From positions 1 to 15,590 of the forward strand of contig JADHWR010000026.1 of the NCBI GenBank assembly GCA_016783355.1: a stretch of DNA of 15,590 bases, read 5' to 3'. The position numbers and the translations under genes are program-made. Each line of letters opens with the position of its first letter. The first letter of the stretch is position 1. Source of the stretch: Candidatus Omnitrophota bacterium (lineage in GTDB: Bacteria; Omnitrophota; Gorgyraeia; Gygaellales; JAHJCI01). The notes beneath the pieces are model-generated. The model was not told where the DNA came from and searched no databases. It saw only the letters and a program-made list of their open reading frames with translations. Positions 1-8,268 of this stretch are shown in pieces.

Positions 1-115
1 TCAGCGGGTCCTGTCTCGGCAGAGCCCAAAATTGTCCTCGCTCAAGGGGAAGCCTCTATAGGGCATAATTCGCTGCGGGCTATTTTGGGCCGCCCACTGC
101 CTCGCCACCCGCTTA
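1..115. repeat. Palindromic repeat R2, copy A (window edge)
   Basis: This segment is almost identical to 8878-9040, except for a one-base difference near the left end, a few substitutions and a 48-bp insertion present only in the second copy. It is an imperfect palindrome: AGCGGGT at 3-9 pairs with ACCCGCT at 107-113, and GCCCAAAAT at 24-32 pairs with ATTTTGGGC at 82-90. Similarity to the second copy stops at about 115. The + strand frame that continues into gspK is open through the whole element. No transposase is visible; it could be a non-autonomous mobile element or a REP-like repeat. The left boundary may lie outside the window. Confidence 0.85.
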
Positions 116-1014
116 CACTCTCTAACAGAGCAAGCATTATGATTATGTGCATCTGGCTCTTGATTAGCTTAACTTTTTTGGCTGTATCAATTGGAAGATT
201 GGCCTTTTCTCAGATTAATTTCTCCCGTTTTTATCTTGGCCGGCAATTCTCTTATTATCTGGCCAAGGCCGCAGTAAGGGAAGCCTGTCTTGAGCGTGAT
301 AATGATATGACCCCCAATTACGATACACTTAGTGAACTGCGCACTCCGCGCAAAATTGATTTTGAGGATTATGAGGGTGAATATTTTTTAATTGATGAGG
401 AAAGTAAGATAAATATAAATACAGCAGAGAAGGAAACTCTGACCAGGTTATTTGATTCAGAATCTTTAGCGCAGAATATAATTGATTATCGCAAAGAGAA
501 AGAGAAGCAGCTCTTTTCTTCTATTGTAGAGCTTTTAGATGTGGAGGGGATGGACTGGATGGGTGAAGATTTTTTCGAAGAGATAAAGAATCTGATTACC
601 GTAGATAGCAATAGTTACGTTAATATTAACACTGTCCCCAAGGAAGCTCTTTTGGCTTTAGGCTGCAGCGAGGTTGCGGCAGAAGAAATTTTATGCTTTC
701 GTAATAATAACATTTTTGATTCGCGCACAACTATCTCTTCGGTGTTTAACGACTTAGGAATAGAGTGCGAGGAGAGCAACTTATTAAGACCCAATTCCTC
801 AAATTATACGATAAGGACCTCTGCTTATATTGGAAAAAGGGTAGCTGGAAATTTGGATGCGGCTATTGTTAAAGAAACCGGAGGATTCTATGTAAAATCC
901 TGGAAGAGGACCTCTCCTAAGCAGTATTGTCAGTATCTTAGAAATCTTGACGAGGAATATGGATTCTCCTTCGGGGAAGAATCTCAAGTATGCAGCTTGT
1001 GTGATATAGATTGA
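85..1014 (+). CDS. gspK: Type II secretion minor pseudopilin GspK
   Basis: GspK is the large minor pseudopilin at the tip of the type II secretion pseudopilus in the inner membrane and periplasm. The sequence shows a short basic leader ending in N-R-A (residues 14-16), a plausible prepilin-peptidase site, then a hydrophobic helix (about 17-37). Two helix-hairpin-helix-like segments typical of T2SSK follow, beginning with N-I-N-T-A (about 110-114) and V-N-I-N-T (about 179-183). The C-terminus ends in a Cys pair. The start is uncertain. TTG at 85 gives 309 residues, but it lies inside repeat R2 and the frame is open back to base 1, so translation may begin upstream. ATG at 139 or 145 would remove the leader. 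The stop codon lies inside the rpsO -35 box. Other gsp genes would be upstream, outside the window. The family call is good; the N-terminus is not settled. Confidence 0.8.
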   Translation: MGRPLPRHPLTLSNRASIMIMCIWLLISLTFLAVSIGRLAFSQINFSRFYLGRQFSYYLAKAAVREACLERDNDMTPNYDTLSELRTPRKIDFEDYEGEYFLIDEESKININTAEKETLTRLFDSESLAQNIIDYRKEKEKQLFSSIVELLDVEGMDWMGEDFFEEIKNLITVDSNSYVNINTVPKEALLALGCSEVAAEEILCFRNNNIFDSRTTISSVFNDLGIECEESNLLRPNSSNYTIRTSAYIGKRVAGNLDAAIVKETGGFYVKSWKRTSPKQYCQYLRNLDEEYGFSFGEESQVCSLCDID

Positions 1015-1039
1015 CTTCGTTTTGTTGGGGCGGTATAAT
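1011..1039 (+). promoter_or_regulatory. Sigma70-type promoter of rpsO
   Basis: TTGACT at 1011-1016 and TATAAT at 1034-1039 are separated by 17 bp, nearly perfect consensus. The -35 box contains the gspK stop codon. Transcription should begin near 1046, only a few bases before the Shine-Dalgarno sequence GGGAGG (1049-1054), so the 5' leader is about 15 nt. Confidence 0.85.
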
Positions 1040-1061
1040 AAGTGAACAGGGAGGTTAAAAA

Positions 1062-1328
1062 ATGGCTTTAGCAAAACAGAAAAAAGAGGGATTAATTCAT
1101 GAATACAAGAATCATCCTAAAGATACCGGCTCAACCGCGGTTCAAATTGCGTTATTAACAGAGAGGATAAATTTGTTAGGTGAGCATTTTAAGAATCATA
1201 AGAAGGACACAAATTCTCGCCGGGGACTGCTTGTGCTTGTCGGAAGGCGCCGCCGCCTACTCAACTATTTAAAAAAGGTAGATAAAGATAAATATGAGGA
1301 GCTTAACAACAGATTAGCGCTTAGATAA
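1062..1328 (+). CDS. rpsO: 30S ribosomal protein S15
   Basis: S15 binds 16S rRNA in the central domain and is an early assembly protein of the 30S platform. The 88-residue product has the standard length. It shows the family's conserved stretches: D-T-G-S near residues 21-24 with Q-I-A-L-L-T-E-R-I following, H-x-K-D near 46-49, and the basic G-R-R-R-R-L-L-x-Y-L segment near 61-70. The start is supported by GGGAGG about 7 bases upstream. It leads the rpsO-pnp pair found in most bacteria, with pnp starting within a few bases of its stop. The predicted leader is too short to hold the structured S15-binding elements known from other bacteria, so if S15 is autoregulated here it must work differently. 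Confidence 0.97.
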   Translation: MALAKQKKEGLIHEYKNHPKDTGSTAVQIALLTERINLLGEHFKNHKKDTNSRRGLLVLVGRRRRLLNYLKKVDKDKYEELNNRLALR

Positions 1329-1344
1329 AATGGAGTCCAAACTT

Positions 1345-3426
1345 ATGAATAAAGCAGAGATAAATTTCGGAAGAAACGATTTAATTATCGAAACAGGCCA
1401 TTTAGCCAAACAGGCAAATGGGGCGGTAACGGTTCAGTACGGCGCAACAGTGGTTTTGGTAACCGCCTGTATTGGTGAGGTTAGGGAAGATATAGATTTT
1501 TTTCCGTTAACTGTAGAATATCAGGAAAAAACTTATGCAGCAGGCAGAATTCCCGGAGGGTTTTTTAAGCGTGAGGGAAGGCCATCAGAAAAAGAGATTC
1601 TAAGTGCGCGAGTTGTTGACCGCTCGATCAGGCCGAATTTCCCCAAAGGGATGCGCAATTCCGTGCAGATAATGGCTGTTGTTTTTTCCAGTGATGCCGA
1701 GAACTCTCCAGATATTTTAGCGGTAAATGGTGCAAGCCTGGCTTTGGCAATTTCCAATATTCCCTTCCTTGAGCTTGTGGCGAGTTGCCGCGTCGGGTTG
1801 GTTAATAACGAATTCATTCTTAATCCCACCTACCAGGAGTTAGAAAAATCAGATTTGGATTTGGTGGTTTCGGCCAATAAAAAAGGTATTGTGATGTTAG
1901 AGGCCAAGGCCAATCAGGTAAGTGAGGATAGATTCATCGATGCCCTGAAGTTTGCCCAGAGTAATTTAGAAAGGCTTCTCGTTGAAGAAGAGGCCTTTGT
2001 TAAGGCTAATGCCAGGCCAAAGGCTCAGTTAGAGTTCAAAGAGATTAATCCCGATTTAGAGGAGAAGATTACCCAGTTTTCTGAGGACAGGCTCAAGGAG
2101 ATACTTCTTTTAAGTAAAAAAGAGGAGCGGCAGGAGGCAATTGAAAGCTTAAGTAAAGAATTGGGAGAAAAACTTGGTCCCTTAGGTTATTCTGACGAAG
2201 ATATAAAATTCACCCTCAATGAGGTAGAGAGGCAAGCAGTGCGCAGTTTCATCCAGAAGACAGGCCGGCGTATTGATGGTAGAGACCCCAGGGATATCCG
2301 GCCGATTGAGTGCTGTGTTCCCTTTCTGCCCCGTACACACGGCTCAAGTTTATTTACGCGGGGCCAAACCCAGAGCCTTTGTGTAACAACATTAGGCACA
2401 GGCGAGGATGAGCGGTTGGTTGAGGCGCTGGAAGGGGAAAAATACAAATCTTTTATGCTTCATTATAACTTTCCTCCTTTTAGCGTGGGTGAGACAAAGC
2501 CTGTGCGCGGTCCGGGTCGTCGTGAGATTGGACACGGTGCTTTGGCCGAAAGGGCCTTGTCTTATGTTATGCCTTCCAAGGATGAATTTCCTTATACGGT
2601 TCGTGTTGTTTCCGAGATATTGGAATCCAATGGCTCTTCAAGTATGGCAACAGTATGCAGCGCCTCATTGGCTTTGATGGATGCCGGTGTTCCGATAAAA
2701 GACGCAGTAGCAGGGATTGCTTTAGGATTGATTAAGGGAAAAGAGAATATTCTTCTTACTGATATTGCTGGTGTTGAGGACTATTTTGGCGATATGGACC
2801 TTAAGGTTGCCGGAACAAAGGAGGGAGTAACTGCTGTGCAGTTGGATTTAAAGATTGACGGCATAGAGATTGATTTGTTAAATGAGGCACTGATTCAATC
2901 AAGAGAGGCACGATTGAAGGTTTTGGAAAAGATGACAGCGACGATTGCTTCTCCTCACGAGAAGATTGCCGACTTTGCTCCTCATATTCAAATAATCAAG
3001 ATTGACCCGGAGAAGATTGGGGATTTGATTGGCCCAGGCGGAAAGATAATCAAAAAGATTATCAGCACTACAGGAGTAACGGTAGATGTCGAGGATGATG
3101 GAAAGGTTTTGGTTGGCTCAACAAGCGCCCAGGCGCAAGAGGCGGCTTTGGGTATGATTAAAGAGGTTACCGATGACATAGAGATTGGCCGGGTTTATAA
3201 AGGCAAGATAAAACGCATTATGCCTTTTGGTGCATTTTGTGAGATTTGTCGCGGTCGAGAGGGCCTGATTCATGTTTCTGAGTTGGCCAATCACTTTGTG
3301 CGTAATGTTGAAGATGAGGTGAAACTCGGAGACATGGTTGAGGTTAAGGTAATTGGCATTGATGAATCGGGCCGGATTAAGCTAAGCAAAAAACAAATCT
3401 CTAATGAAGGCGTCCCAGAAGGTTGA
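1345..3426 (+). CDS. pnp: Polyribonucleotide nucleotidyltransferase (PNPase)
   Basis: PNPase is the phosphorolytic 3'-5' exoribonuclease of mRNA decay. Domain order is complete: a first RNase PH core (about 8-140), a helical linker (about 235-305), a second RNase PH core (about 310-535), KH (about 545-605) and S1 (about 615-685). The second core has the phosphate/RNA-binding T-H-G-S-S-L-F-T-R-G-Q-T motif and the catalytic acidic cluster E-D-Y-F-G-D-M-D (D479, D483, D485). The KH loop reads G-P-G-G (563-566). I chose ATG 1345 (693 residues) because GGAG at 1332-1335 sits 9 bases upstream and the M-N-K-A-E-I start fits the family. ATG 1330 would add five residues but has no Shine-Dalgarno. The gene follows rpsO and overlaps ftsK by 23 bp. 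Confidence 0.96.
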   Translation: MNKAEINFGRNDLIIETGHLAKQANGAVTVQYGATVVLVTACIGEVREDIDFFPLTVEYQEKTYAAGRIPGGFFKREGRPSEKEILSARVVDRSIRPNFPKGMRNSVQIMAVVFSSDAENSPDILAVNGASLALAISNIPFLELVASCRVGLVNNEFILNPTYQELEKSDLDLVVSANKKGIVMLEAKANQVSEDRFIDALKFAQSNLERLLVEEEAFVKANARPKAQLEFKEINPDLEEKITQFSEDRLKEILLLSKKEERQEAIESLSKELGEKLGPLGYSDEDIKFTLNEVERQAVRSFIQKTGRRIDGRDPRDIRPIECCVPFLPRTHGSSLFTRGQTQSLCVTTLGTGEDERLVEALEGEKYKSFMLHYNFPPFSVGETKPVRGPGRREIGHGALAERALSYVMPSKDEFPYTVRVVSEILESNGSSSMATVCSASLALMDAGVPIKDAVAGIALGLIKGKENILLTDIAGVEDYFGDMDLKVAGTKEGVTAVQLDLKIDGIEIDLLNEALIQSREARLKVLEKMTATIASPHEKIADFAPHIQIIKIDPEKIGDLIGPGGKIIKKIISTTGVTVDVEDDGKVLVGSTSAQAQEAALGMIKEVTDDIEIGRVYKGKIKRIMPFGAFCEICRGREGLIHVSELANHFVRNVEDEVKLGDMVEVKVIGIDESGRIKLSKKQISNEGVPEG

Positions 3427-5554
3427 GATAAAAGCAATTCTTTTGTTTGCTGCGGCAATACTTTTCTTTGTCAGTTTCGTCTCATTTACGCCACAAGATT
3501 TAGCATTTTATACATCCCACCCCAATGCTGCACCTCACAATCTTATTCGCACCTTTGGTGCTTATGTTGGAGCCCTATTTTTATTTTTTATTGGCTGGAT
3601 AAGGTATCTTGTTCCTCTCCTTATGATTCTGTGGGCAATTAAACTTTTTCGTGATAAAGAATTAGATTTGCGCATCGTTCATATTATTGGTATCACTGTT
3701 TTGCTCGTTTGCCTGAGCAGCTTGGTGGCTTTGTTTGCTTCGGCAGATGAGGTGCGTCAATTTGCCCTTGCCGGTCTGATTGGCTCCCTTCTTTTTAATA
3801 TCACCGCAGAGTATTTTGGTAAATTAGGGGCTTTTATCATTTTTCTTAGTCTTGTTTTGTTATCATTGGGTTTAGTTTTTAATGTTTTGTACTCCCAGAT
3901 TTTTTTAAGCCTAAGAGCGTTATTTAAGCGTTTATCTAAATTCCTTCCTAAGCCGAGAAAAGTAGTATTTAACCTAAAAGAGAGGAAGCCCAAGATATTG
4001 CCCAAAATATTGCCTCCCAGGATTTCTATTACTAAACCTGTCCCATCTCAACCTGTCCCACCTCGGAGGTGGGACAAGGGTATTGTTAAACCAAAAGAAG
4101 AGGTGCTCTCTGCTGGGGTTAGAGAGGGATATACTCTTCCTCCTTTAGACCTTTTAGATTCTCCAGTTCCTATAGAGAAGCGTAAGATTAAAGAGGATTT
4201 AACAGCCCTTTCGCGAATATTAGAAGAGACATTGAGTGATTTTGGGATAAGCGCGAAGGTGACGAATGTTGAGCGAGGGCCAGCAATTACCCGCTATGAG
4301 CTTGAGCCAGCACCGGGGATTAAATTAAATCGTATTTCCTCTTTAGCTGATGATATTGCCTTGACAATGAAGGCGCAGTCAGTAAGAATTTTGGCGCCGA
4401 TTCCGGGTAAAGGCAGGGTTGGCGTGGAGGTTCCGAATATAGAGAGTGCCTTTGTTAATCTAAAAGAAATTTTAGAAACTGAGGAATTTCAGGGTTTTCC
4501 GGAGAAACTCGGCCTTGCTTTAGGCAAAGATATATCTGGTAAATCTGTAGTCGCTGACCTGGGGGAGATGCCTCATCTTTTAATTGCCGGCACAACCGGT
4601 TCAGGCAAGACAGTTTGTGTCAACAGCTTGATTCTTTCTTTGCTTTTTCGTGCTACACCAGAAGAGGTAAAATTTCTTATGGTTGACCCCAAAAGGGTGG
4701 AGCTGGCCCCTTATAATAATCTACCGCATTTATTATGTCCTGTCGTAACAGAGGCAAAAAAGGTTACAGCTGCTTTAACCTGGCTGGTTGGTGAGATGGA
4801 GAGGCGTTATGAGCTTTTTGCCGAGGAGGGCAAAAGAGATATTGAGACTTATAATCAGGAAAGAGAAGAGAAGATTCCTTATATTGTTGTTATTGTTGAT
4901 GAGTTAGCTGATTTAATGGCATTGACCTCTCATCAGCTTGAGTCAGTTATTGGTCGTCTTGCGCAGTTGTCCCGCGCCGTAGGAATTCACCTTATCTTAG
5001 CAACGCAGAGGCCATCAGTAAATGTAATTACCGGTGTGATTAAAGCAAATTTCCCGGCACGTATTTCTTTTAAGGTAGCCTCTAAGGTAGATTCACGAAC
5101 TGTCCTCGATGCGAATGGAGCAGATAAACTTAAGGGATGCGGTGATATGCTTTTTTTAAAACCTCAGGAATCTCGTTTGATTCGGGCCCAGGGGTGTTTG
5201 ACAACTGAAAAGGAGATTGAGAGGGTAGTTGATTTCATAAAGAAACAAAGGTCAAATTCTGTTTATGATGAGGAGATTTTAAAAAAGAAGATTCACTCAG
5301 CGCTTAGTGCACAGGAAAAGGATGAGTTTTATGATGAAGCTGTGCGGCTAATTATAGAAACAGGCCAGGCATCCGTATCTATTTTACAGAGGCGCATGCG
5401 TTTAGGCTACACCCGTGCAGCAAGGATTATTGATGCGATGGAAGAAGAAGGCCTTGTTGGCCCTTTTGAGGGCAGCAAGCCGCGGCGTATTCTTGTAGAC
5501 AGAGAAGAATGGCTTAAAATAAATTCAAATATCAAAGATCAAAATGCAAAGTGA
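3404..5554 (+). CDS. ftsK: DNA translocase FtsK/SpoIIIE
   Basis: FtsK is the septal, ATP-driven DNA pump that clears chromosome ends during division. The 716-residue protein has four or five membrane segments (roughly 10-28, 51-82, 90-112, 119-160), a Lys/Pro-rich linker (about 170-250), then the motor. Walker A is A-G-T-T-G-S-G-K-T at 395-403 and Walker B ends in D499-E500. A C-terminal winged-helix gamma domain (about 640-702) would recognise polar DNA motifs. It is shorter than E. coli FtsK, mainly in the linker, as in many bacteria. It begins inside pnp without a clear Shine-Dalgarno, suggesting translational coupling. Two oddities: a GC-rich palindrome lies in frame in the linker (codons 217-225), and the last 12 or so codons resemble repeat sequence rather than FtsK. 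Confidence 0.95.
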   Translation: MKASQKVEIKAILLFAAAILFFVSFVSFTPQDLAFYTSHPNAAPHNLIRTFGAYVGALFLFFIGWIRYLVPLLMILWAIKLFRDKELDLRIVHIIGITVLLVCLSSLVALFASADEVRQFALAGLIGSLLFNITAEYFGKLGAFIIFLSLVLLSLGLVFNVLYSQIFLSLRALFKRLSKFLPKPRKVVFNLKERKPKILPKILPPRISITKPVPSQPVPPRRWDKGIVKPKEEVLSAGVREGYTLPPLDLLDSPVPIEKRKIKEDLTALSRILEETLSDFGISAKVTNVERGPAITRYELEPAPGIKLNRISSLADDIALTMKAQSVRILAPIPGKGRVGVEVPNIESAFVNLKEILETEEFQGFPEKLGLALGKDISGKSVVADLGEMPHLLIAGTTGSGKTVCVNSLILSLLFRATPEEVKFLMVDPKRVELAPYNNLPHLLCPVVTEAKKVTAALTWLVGEMERRYELFAEEGKRDIETYNQEREEKIPYIVVIVDELADLMALTSHQLESVIGRLAQLSRAVGIHLILATQRPSVNVITGVIKANFPARISFKVASKVDSRTVLDANGADKLKGCGDMLFLKPQESRLIRAQGCLTTEKEIERVVDFIKKQRSNSVYDEEILKKKIHSALSAQEKDEFYDEAVRLIIETGQASVSILQRRMRLGYTRAARIIDAMEEEGLVGPFEGSKPRRILVDREEWLKINSNIKDQNAK
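4054..4076. repeat. Perfect 23-bp palindrome inside ftsK
   Basis: TGTCCCACCTC (4054-4064) and GAGGTGGGACA (4066-4076) form perfect 11-bp arms around one base. The left arm is preceded by a near-copy of itself: 4037-4051 differs from 4052-4066 at only a few positions. The unit is read in frame as P-V-P-P-R-R-W-D-K in the flexible linker of FtsK. Its base composition is unlike the surrounding AT-rich linker, which suggests an inserted small palindromic repeat. Confidence 0.8.
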
Positions 5555-5555
5555 C

Positions 5556-5695
5556 ATATTGAAGCGCAAAGCGAAAAGCGAAAGGCGCAAAACTGAAACT
5601 AAAAACTCAAAACTTTCTTAAAAAAACTTTAAACTTTACACTTTAGTCTTACGCTTTTCGCTTTAAGTTTTACGCTTTAGGCTAACGTAACTAAT
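5556..5695. repeat. Long imperfect palindrome R1, copy 1 (ftsK-rodZ)
   Basis: Nearly the whole ftsK-rodZ gap is this element. The left arm (about 5561-5610) is built from GCGAAAAGCG-like words and the right arm (about 5630-5690) from their complements. They could fold into a stem of roughly 50 imperfect base pairs with its tip near TTCTTAAAAA. The core 5602-5630 is identical to 8329-8357 and nearly matches the complement of 9122-9148. The direct repeat ATCAAAATG occurs on both sides (5538-5546 and 5696-5704), the second copy including the rodZ start codon. No T-tract follows the stem, so it is not a standard terminator. Confidence 0.85.
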
Positions 5696-5701
5696 ATCAA
5701 A

Positions 5702-6421
5702 ATGACAAGGGGCGAGCAATTAAAGAAGGCGAGAGAAGCTAAAGGCAAAACCTTAGATGAGGTTTATGCGGCAACCAGGATTCAGCCATACCTTATTCGT
5801 GCTTTAGAGGAAGACAGACCCACGGACCTTGCTCCTATTTACGAAGAGTCAATGCTGAGGAGTTATTGTGCATTTTTGGGCATTGATTTAAAAGAGCCCT
5901 CCCGAGAAAAAGAGCTTTTTCAGGAAAAAGAAAAAGAAGAACGAAGACCTCAAAAAGAAAGCGTAAAGTTTACCCCCCGGTCTTTTGTAAAGAGAGGTAT
6001 CCCTCTTACTAAGTTAGTTTTTCTGATCATCCTTTTTGTTTTTGCCATTTTTGCTTTTAAAATTGGCAAGAGCATTTCTTTGTGGCGAGCCACTTCCGCA
6101 GAGAAAAAGAAATCTTCCTTCGTTTCTCAAGAGGGACAGAGCGTCGCAGAGGTTAAAGGTATTTTCCCGAAATTATGTATCCGTGCTAAAGAAAATTGTT
6201 GGCTTAAGGTGAAGCTCGATGGCAATACTGTTTTTAGGGGCACATTAAAAAGAGGCAGTACAGAGACCTGGCAGGCAAGAAAAAAAATAGAATTTTCTTT
6301 GGGCAATGCCGGCGGTGTAAAAGTAGAGGTAAATGGGCGGTTAATCCGCTCTTTAGGAAAGCGGGGACAGGTGATTAAGAATATTGTTGTCACAAAAGAG
6401 GGGCTCAGCGCACCAAAATGA
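5702..6421 (+). CDS. rodZ: RodZ-like helix-turn-helix membrane protein
   Basis: RodZ links the MreB cytoskeleton to the cell-wall elongation machinery. The 239-residue protein has the RodZ architecture. It begins with an N-terminal Cro/C1-like helix-turn-helix domain (about 4-62, starting G-E-Q-L-K-K-A-R-E and ending Y-C-A-F-L-G-I). A charged juxtamembrane stretch (about 65-100), one membrane helix (about 103-120) and a C-terminal periplasmic beta-rich DUF4115-like domain (about 155-235) follow. It is somewhat shorter than E. coli RodZ. No Shine-Dalgarno precedes the ATG, which lies just outside repeat R1. It overlaps rimO by 4 bp (ATGA). The neighbourhood ftsK-rodZ-rimO-pgsA is seen in many bacteria and supports the call. 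Whether an MreB partner exists cannot be seen here. Confidence 0.85.
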   Translation: MTRGEQLKKAREAKGKTLDEVYAATRIQPYLIRALEEDRPTDLAPIYEESMLRSYCAFLGIDLKEPSREKELFQEKEKEERRPQKESVKFTPRSFVKRGIPLTKLVFLIILFVFAIFAFKIGKSISLWRATSAEKKKSSFVSQEGQSVAEVKGIFPKLCIRAKENCWLKVKLDGNTVFRGTLKRGSTETWQARKKIEFSLGNAGGVKVEVNGRLIRSLGKRGQVIKNIVVTKEGLSAPK

Positions 6422-7671
6422 AAAAAGTTGGTATTTTGAGTCTTGGCTGTGCGCGTAATCTCATTGATTCTGAGATTTTCCTTGGCCGATTGAAGACAAA
6501 GGACTACGAGATTGTTAAGATAGAGGATGCGCAGACTGCGATTATCAATACCTGTACCTTTATCAAAGAGGCAAAAGAGGAATCAATCGATAGGATTTTA
6601 GATTTAATCCAGTTAAAAAAGGAAGGCAGACTAAAGAAGATTATTGTTTGCGGTTGCTTAGTCCAGCGCTATAAAGAGAGGCTTTCTAAGGAATTACCTG
6701 AGGTTGATGCTTTTGTGGGCGTGCCAACTTTTAACCATTCTCCTTGCCATTATCGGCTTAGTCCTGACTACTATGCCTATGTTAAGATTTGTGAGGGCTG
6801 CTTAAGTAATTGCAGTTTTTGCATAATTCCCAAGATTAAAAAATTTGCCTCCCGTGCGATAGAGTCAATACTTTGCGAGATTAAAGAATTAGACTTAAAG
6901 GGATGCCGGGAGATTAACATTATTGGTCAGGACATTACTACGTATGGCCGGGATTTGTATCAGCGTTTTAAATTGACAGAGTTATTAAAGGAAATTACGA
7001 GGATTACAAAGAATATAAAGTGGGTAAGATTACTTTACCTTTCTCCCGAGCGCATCACTGACGATTTAATTAAATTAATTGCTGATTCAGAAAAGATTGT
7101 CAAATATGTGGACTTGCCCCTCCAGCATGTTAATAACCGTATCCTGAGGCTTATGGGCCGGGCGACAACCAAGAAGCAAATTTATGAGTTAATTGATAAA
7201 ATTCGCAGAACCATATCCAATGTGGTCTTGCGAACATCCTTGATTGTTGGTTTTCCTACAGAAACGGAGGAGGAGTTTTTGGAGTTATTAAATTTTATTA
7301 AAGAGGTAAGGTTTGAGAGATTAGGCGCGTTTATCTACTCGCAGGAGGAGGGAACAGTTGCCGCTCAATTGGAGGGTCAGATACCACAAAGGGTTAAAGA
7401 AAGACGCTTCAATATGATTATGTCGGCTCAGCAAGAGGTTGCACGCAAGCTTAATCAGAGATTTTTAGGCAGGGACCTGGATGTTTTAATCGAAGAAAAG
7501 AAAGAGCCTCATCTTTTTCTTGGCCGCAGCCAATACGATGCTCCGGAAGTAGATGGCCTGGTTTGGGTAAAGTCGAGAGAGGATTTAGAGGTAGGTAGTT
7601 TTCAAAAGACAAGGATCATAGATGCCTGGGAATATGACCTTGTTGGAGAAATCTGCGGGGAGGATTTATGA
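6418..7671 (+). CDS. rimO: Ribosomal protein S12 methylthiotransferase RimO
   Basis: RimO is a radical-SAM enzyme that adds a methylthio group to a conserved aspartate of ribosomal protein S12. The N-terminal UPF0004 domain has cluster cysteines C11 (in S-L-G-C-A-R-N-L-I-D-S-E, a RimO rather than MiaB signature), C46 and C80. The radical-SAM motif C-x3-C-x2-C is C128, C132 and C135, followed by I-I-P. A TRAM-like domain occupies the last 65 or so residues. At 417 residues it is a little shorter than E. coli RimO; the link between the first two domains looks compact. It starts inside the rodZ stop and overlaps pgsA by 4 bp, so translation of the three genes is probably coupled. Confidence 0.94.
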   Translation: MKKVGILSLGCARNLIDSEIFLGRLKTKDYEIVKIEDAQTAIINTCTFIKEAKEESIDRILDLIQLKKEGRLKKIIVCGCLVQRYKERLSKELPEVDAFVGVPTFNHSPCHYRLSPDYYAYVKICEGCLSNCSFCIIPKIKKFASRAIESILCEIKELDLKGCREINIIGQDITTYGRDLYQRFKLTELLKEITRITKNIKWVRLLYLSPERITDDLIKLIADSEKIVKYVDLPLQHVNNRILRLMGRATTKKQIYELIDKIRRTISNVVLRTSLIVGFPTETEEEFLELLNFIKEVRFERLGAFIYSQEEGTVAAQLEGQIPQRVKERRFNMIMSAQQEVARKLNQRFLGRDLDVLIEEKKEPHLFLGRSQYDAPEVDGLVWVKSREDLEVGSFQKTRIIDAWEYDLVGEICGEDL

Positions 7672-8246
7672 ATATAGCTAATCGGATAACGTTGTCGCGT
7701 ATAGTTCTTACATTTATCTTTATGTTCTTTTTATTCTGTAAGGGGTTTTGGGCAAAGACAGCAGCACTTTTAATATTTATTTTAGCAGCATTTTCGGATT
7801 TTGTTGATGGCTGGATTGCCAAAAAAAAGGACGTAGTCAGTGATTTTGGGAAATTTATGGATCCGATTGCGGATAAGATTCTGGTTTTGGCGGCATTTTC
7901 TGCCTTTGTTCAGATGCACTTGATTGCGGCGTGGATGTTAGTGATTATTATTGCGCGAGAGTTAGTGATTACTTCTCTTCGCCTCTTTGCTTTAAATAAA
8001 GGGAGAATTCTCTCTGCATCCCGGGCAGGTAAACACAAAACCGCTTTTCAGATGTTTGTCATCTTTTGCATTTTAGGTTTTATTAATGTAAAGGAGGTAT
8101 ATCTTAAGTGGTTTACCTGGAATCCATCATGGGAGAAATCCTTTCGTTACGGCATAAACATCCTGATGTTAATTGTCGTTGGACTCACCCTTTATTCAGG
8201 TATTTCCTACCTTTGGCAGAATCGAAAGGTGATTACCAAGATATAA
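7668..8246 (+). CDS. pgsA: CDP-diacylglycerol-glycerol-3-phosphate 3-phosphatidyltransferase
   Basis: PgsA is an inner-membrane enzyme that makes phosphatidylglycerolphosphate from CDP-diacylglycerol and glycerol-3-phosphate. The CDP-alcohol phosphatidyltransferase motif is complete: D44-x2-D47-G48-x2-A51-K52, then G61-x3-D65-x3-D69. The usual Arg after the Ala is Lys here. The rest is hydrophobic with several membrane helices, and 192 residues is normal for the family. GGGGAGG (7657-7663) lies 4 bases before the ATG, a strong signal. It overlaps rimO by 4 bp. The following gene, pgpA, encodes the next enzyme of the pathway but is separated by repeat R1. Confidence 0.94.
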   Translation: MNIANRITLSRIVLTFIFMFFLFCKGFWAKTAALLIFILAAFSDFVDGWIAKKKDVVSDFGKFMDPIADKILVLAAFSAFVQMHLIAAWMLVIIIARELVITSLRLFALNKGRILSASRAGKHKTAFQMFVIFCILGFINVKEVYLKWFTWNPSWEKSFRYGINILMLIVVGLTLYSGISYLWQNRKVITKI

Positions 8247-8268
8247 TTAACATCGCTCTGTATTAAGT

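Noticed and set aside
5556..5695. R1 copy as an intrinsic terminator after ftsK
   Set aside because: The stem is long, imperfect and AT-rich, and no T-tract follows it on either strand.
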